From Acidovorax sp. NB1 (GTDB lineage: Bacteria; Pseudomonadota; Gammaproteobacteria; Burkholderiales; Burkholderiaceae_C), in assembly GCF_005405905.1 (NCBI RefSeq), contig NZ_BJHU01000026.1, positions 124,001-188,000 of the forward strand: a DNA stretch of 64,000 bases. Reading direction: 5' to 3'. Under the pieces are notes generated by a model. The model was not told the DNA's origin. It made no database searches and saw nothing but the letters and a program-made list of their open reading frames with translations. Positions 63,301 through 64,000 of this stretch are shown one piece after another. Numbering within the stretch: position 1 is the stretch's first letter; each line of letters starts with the position of its first letter. Both the position numbers and the translations under genes were made by a program.

Positions 63301-64000
63301 CTACAGCTGGGCAATGGTGGCGCGCACCTCGTCCACGCTGAGCACTTCGGTCAGCACCACCGGCGGTTTGCCAGGGCGGTAGAACACGTACACAGGCACG
63401 CCGTTGCGGCCCAGCGATGCCAGGGCGGCGGTGATGGCAGGGTCGCGGCGCGTCCAGTCGGCGCGCAGCAGGGCGACGTTTTTGGTCTGCAGGTCGGCGA
63501 GCACGTTGGCGTCGGCCAGCGTGGTCTTCTTGTTGTACTGGCAGGTCACGCACCAGGCGGCGGTGAAGTCCACAAACACAGGGCGGCCCCCGGCCACGAT
63601 CTGCTCGGCCGCGCCGGGTGCCCAGGGCTGCCAGCCGGTGGCAGAGGATGCCTGGGTCGCGCTTTGCGTGGTGGGCACGTTGGTGATGTGCGGCGCAAAA
63701 GACCAGACCAGCAAGGCCATCGCCGCGATGGACACGCTGGCCATCCACACCCGCGCACGCCCGGCCAGCGACAGGGCCCACACCACCAGCGACAGCCCCA
63801 CCAGCAGGATCAGCAGCGCACCCGCGCCGTCGATGCCGCTTTGCTGGCCCAGCACCCACACCAGCCAGACCACCGTGGCCAACATGGGGAAGGCCATGAG
63901 CTTGCGGAAGGTGTCCATCCACGCGCCGGGGCGGGGCAGGGCGCGCGCCACGGCGGGCACAAAGCTGGCCGCCAGATACGGCAGCGCCAGCCCCAGCCCC
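63301..64000 (-). CDS. dsbD: Thiol:disulfide interchange protein DsbD, C-terminal part (cut by the window edge)
   Basis: About 232 residues in view; the frame is open to base 64000, so the N-terminal domains are missing. The visible part has the last membrane segments (GLGLALPYLAASF; PRPGAWMDTFRKLMAFPMLATVVWLVWVLG) and the periplasmic thioredoxin domain with AAWCVTCQYNKK (CxxC). DsbD carries electrons from cytoplasmic thioredoxin to periplasmic thiol proteins. The redoxin gene follows 47 nt downstream. Confidence 0.9.
   Translation of the reverse strand, partial: GLGLALPYLAASFVPAVARALPRPGAWMDTFRKLMAFPMLATVVWLVWVLGQQSGIDGAGALLILLVGLSLVVWALSLAGRARVWMASVSIAAMALLVWSFAPHITNVPTTQSATQASSATGWQPWAPGAAEQIVAGGRPVFVDFTAAWCVTCQYNKKTTLADANVLADLQTKNVALLRADWTRRDPAITAALASLGRNGVPVYVFYRPGKPPVVLTEVLSVDEVRATIAQL

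Overview
The window is high-GC DNA from a betaproteobacterium, almost certainly family Comamonadaceae and most like Acidovorax. Reasons by eye: four orphan Bug/TctC-type periplasmic receptors, the gene repertoire (ACC deaminase with AcdR, MASE1-GGDEF, DUF2145, DUF2783, NhaR next to TerC, LplT-PlsC fusion) and the style of the intergenic repeats. No rRNA, tRNA, insertion sequence, phage gene or CRISPR array was recognised. The left edge cuts dadA (C-terminus missing) and the right edge cuts dsbD (N-terminus missing).

Layout. 1-880: dadA on the minus strand behind a tandem glycine riboswitch. 881-9188: a fumarylpyruvate/oxopentenoate-hydratase-type enzyme, envelope proteins, a TetR-DUF2867-AarF kinase operon, a membrane protein/dehydrogenase/XRE operon, a second XRE regulator and a CREST-type membrane hydrolase. 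9244-16258: LplT-PlsC fusion, a Bug receptor, acdS with divergent acdR (ACC deaminase, a plant-association trait), an EamA exporter and a saccharopine-dehydrogenase-like reductase. 16635-23787: a secreted protein coupled to a patatin lipoprotein, then an uncharacterised envelope operon ending in a Tat-exported FAD oxidase. 23825-38628: diguanylate cyclase, tgt, usp, pldA, a Rep/UvrD helicase, an amino-acid-type ABC receptor, an AEC exporter, an RRM protein and priA. 38629-39380: a non-coding region with two diverged copies of a segment carrying DnaA boxes. 39381-50519: hemE, an MFS-ABM fusion, MarR, a receptor-sulfatase pair, AraC, a hydrolase, nhaR/terC and small membrane proteins. 50599-55532: an oxygenase operon (MBL-fold protein, flavoprotein hydroxylase, DUF2783, Bug receptor) facing an IclR regulator. 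55580-60682: a LysR regulator facing a CoA-transferase/MaoC hydratase/Bug receptor/CitE lyase operon that matches the itaconate-citramalate route. 60703-64000: metY, a CoA-binding protein, a redoxin and dsbD.

Themes. The window mixes housekeeping genes (tgt, priA, hemE, metY, dsbD) with substrate-specific catabolic modules, each paired with a divergent regulator and a visible dyad operator. Several membrane-lipid enzymes occur (PldA, patatin, LplT-PlsC, CREST).

The most unusual signals are not genes: (i) a dispersed element of about 54 bp with core AGCTATCAAA, ten copies here, mostly abutting gene 3' ends, two of them supplying a stop codon and one supplying a signal peptide; (ii) the duplicated DnaA-box region between priA and hemE, which looks origin-like; (iii) a tandem glycine riboswitch in front of dadA. 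All assignments are by reading the sequence; no searches were run.
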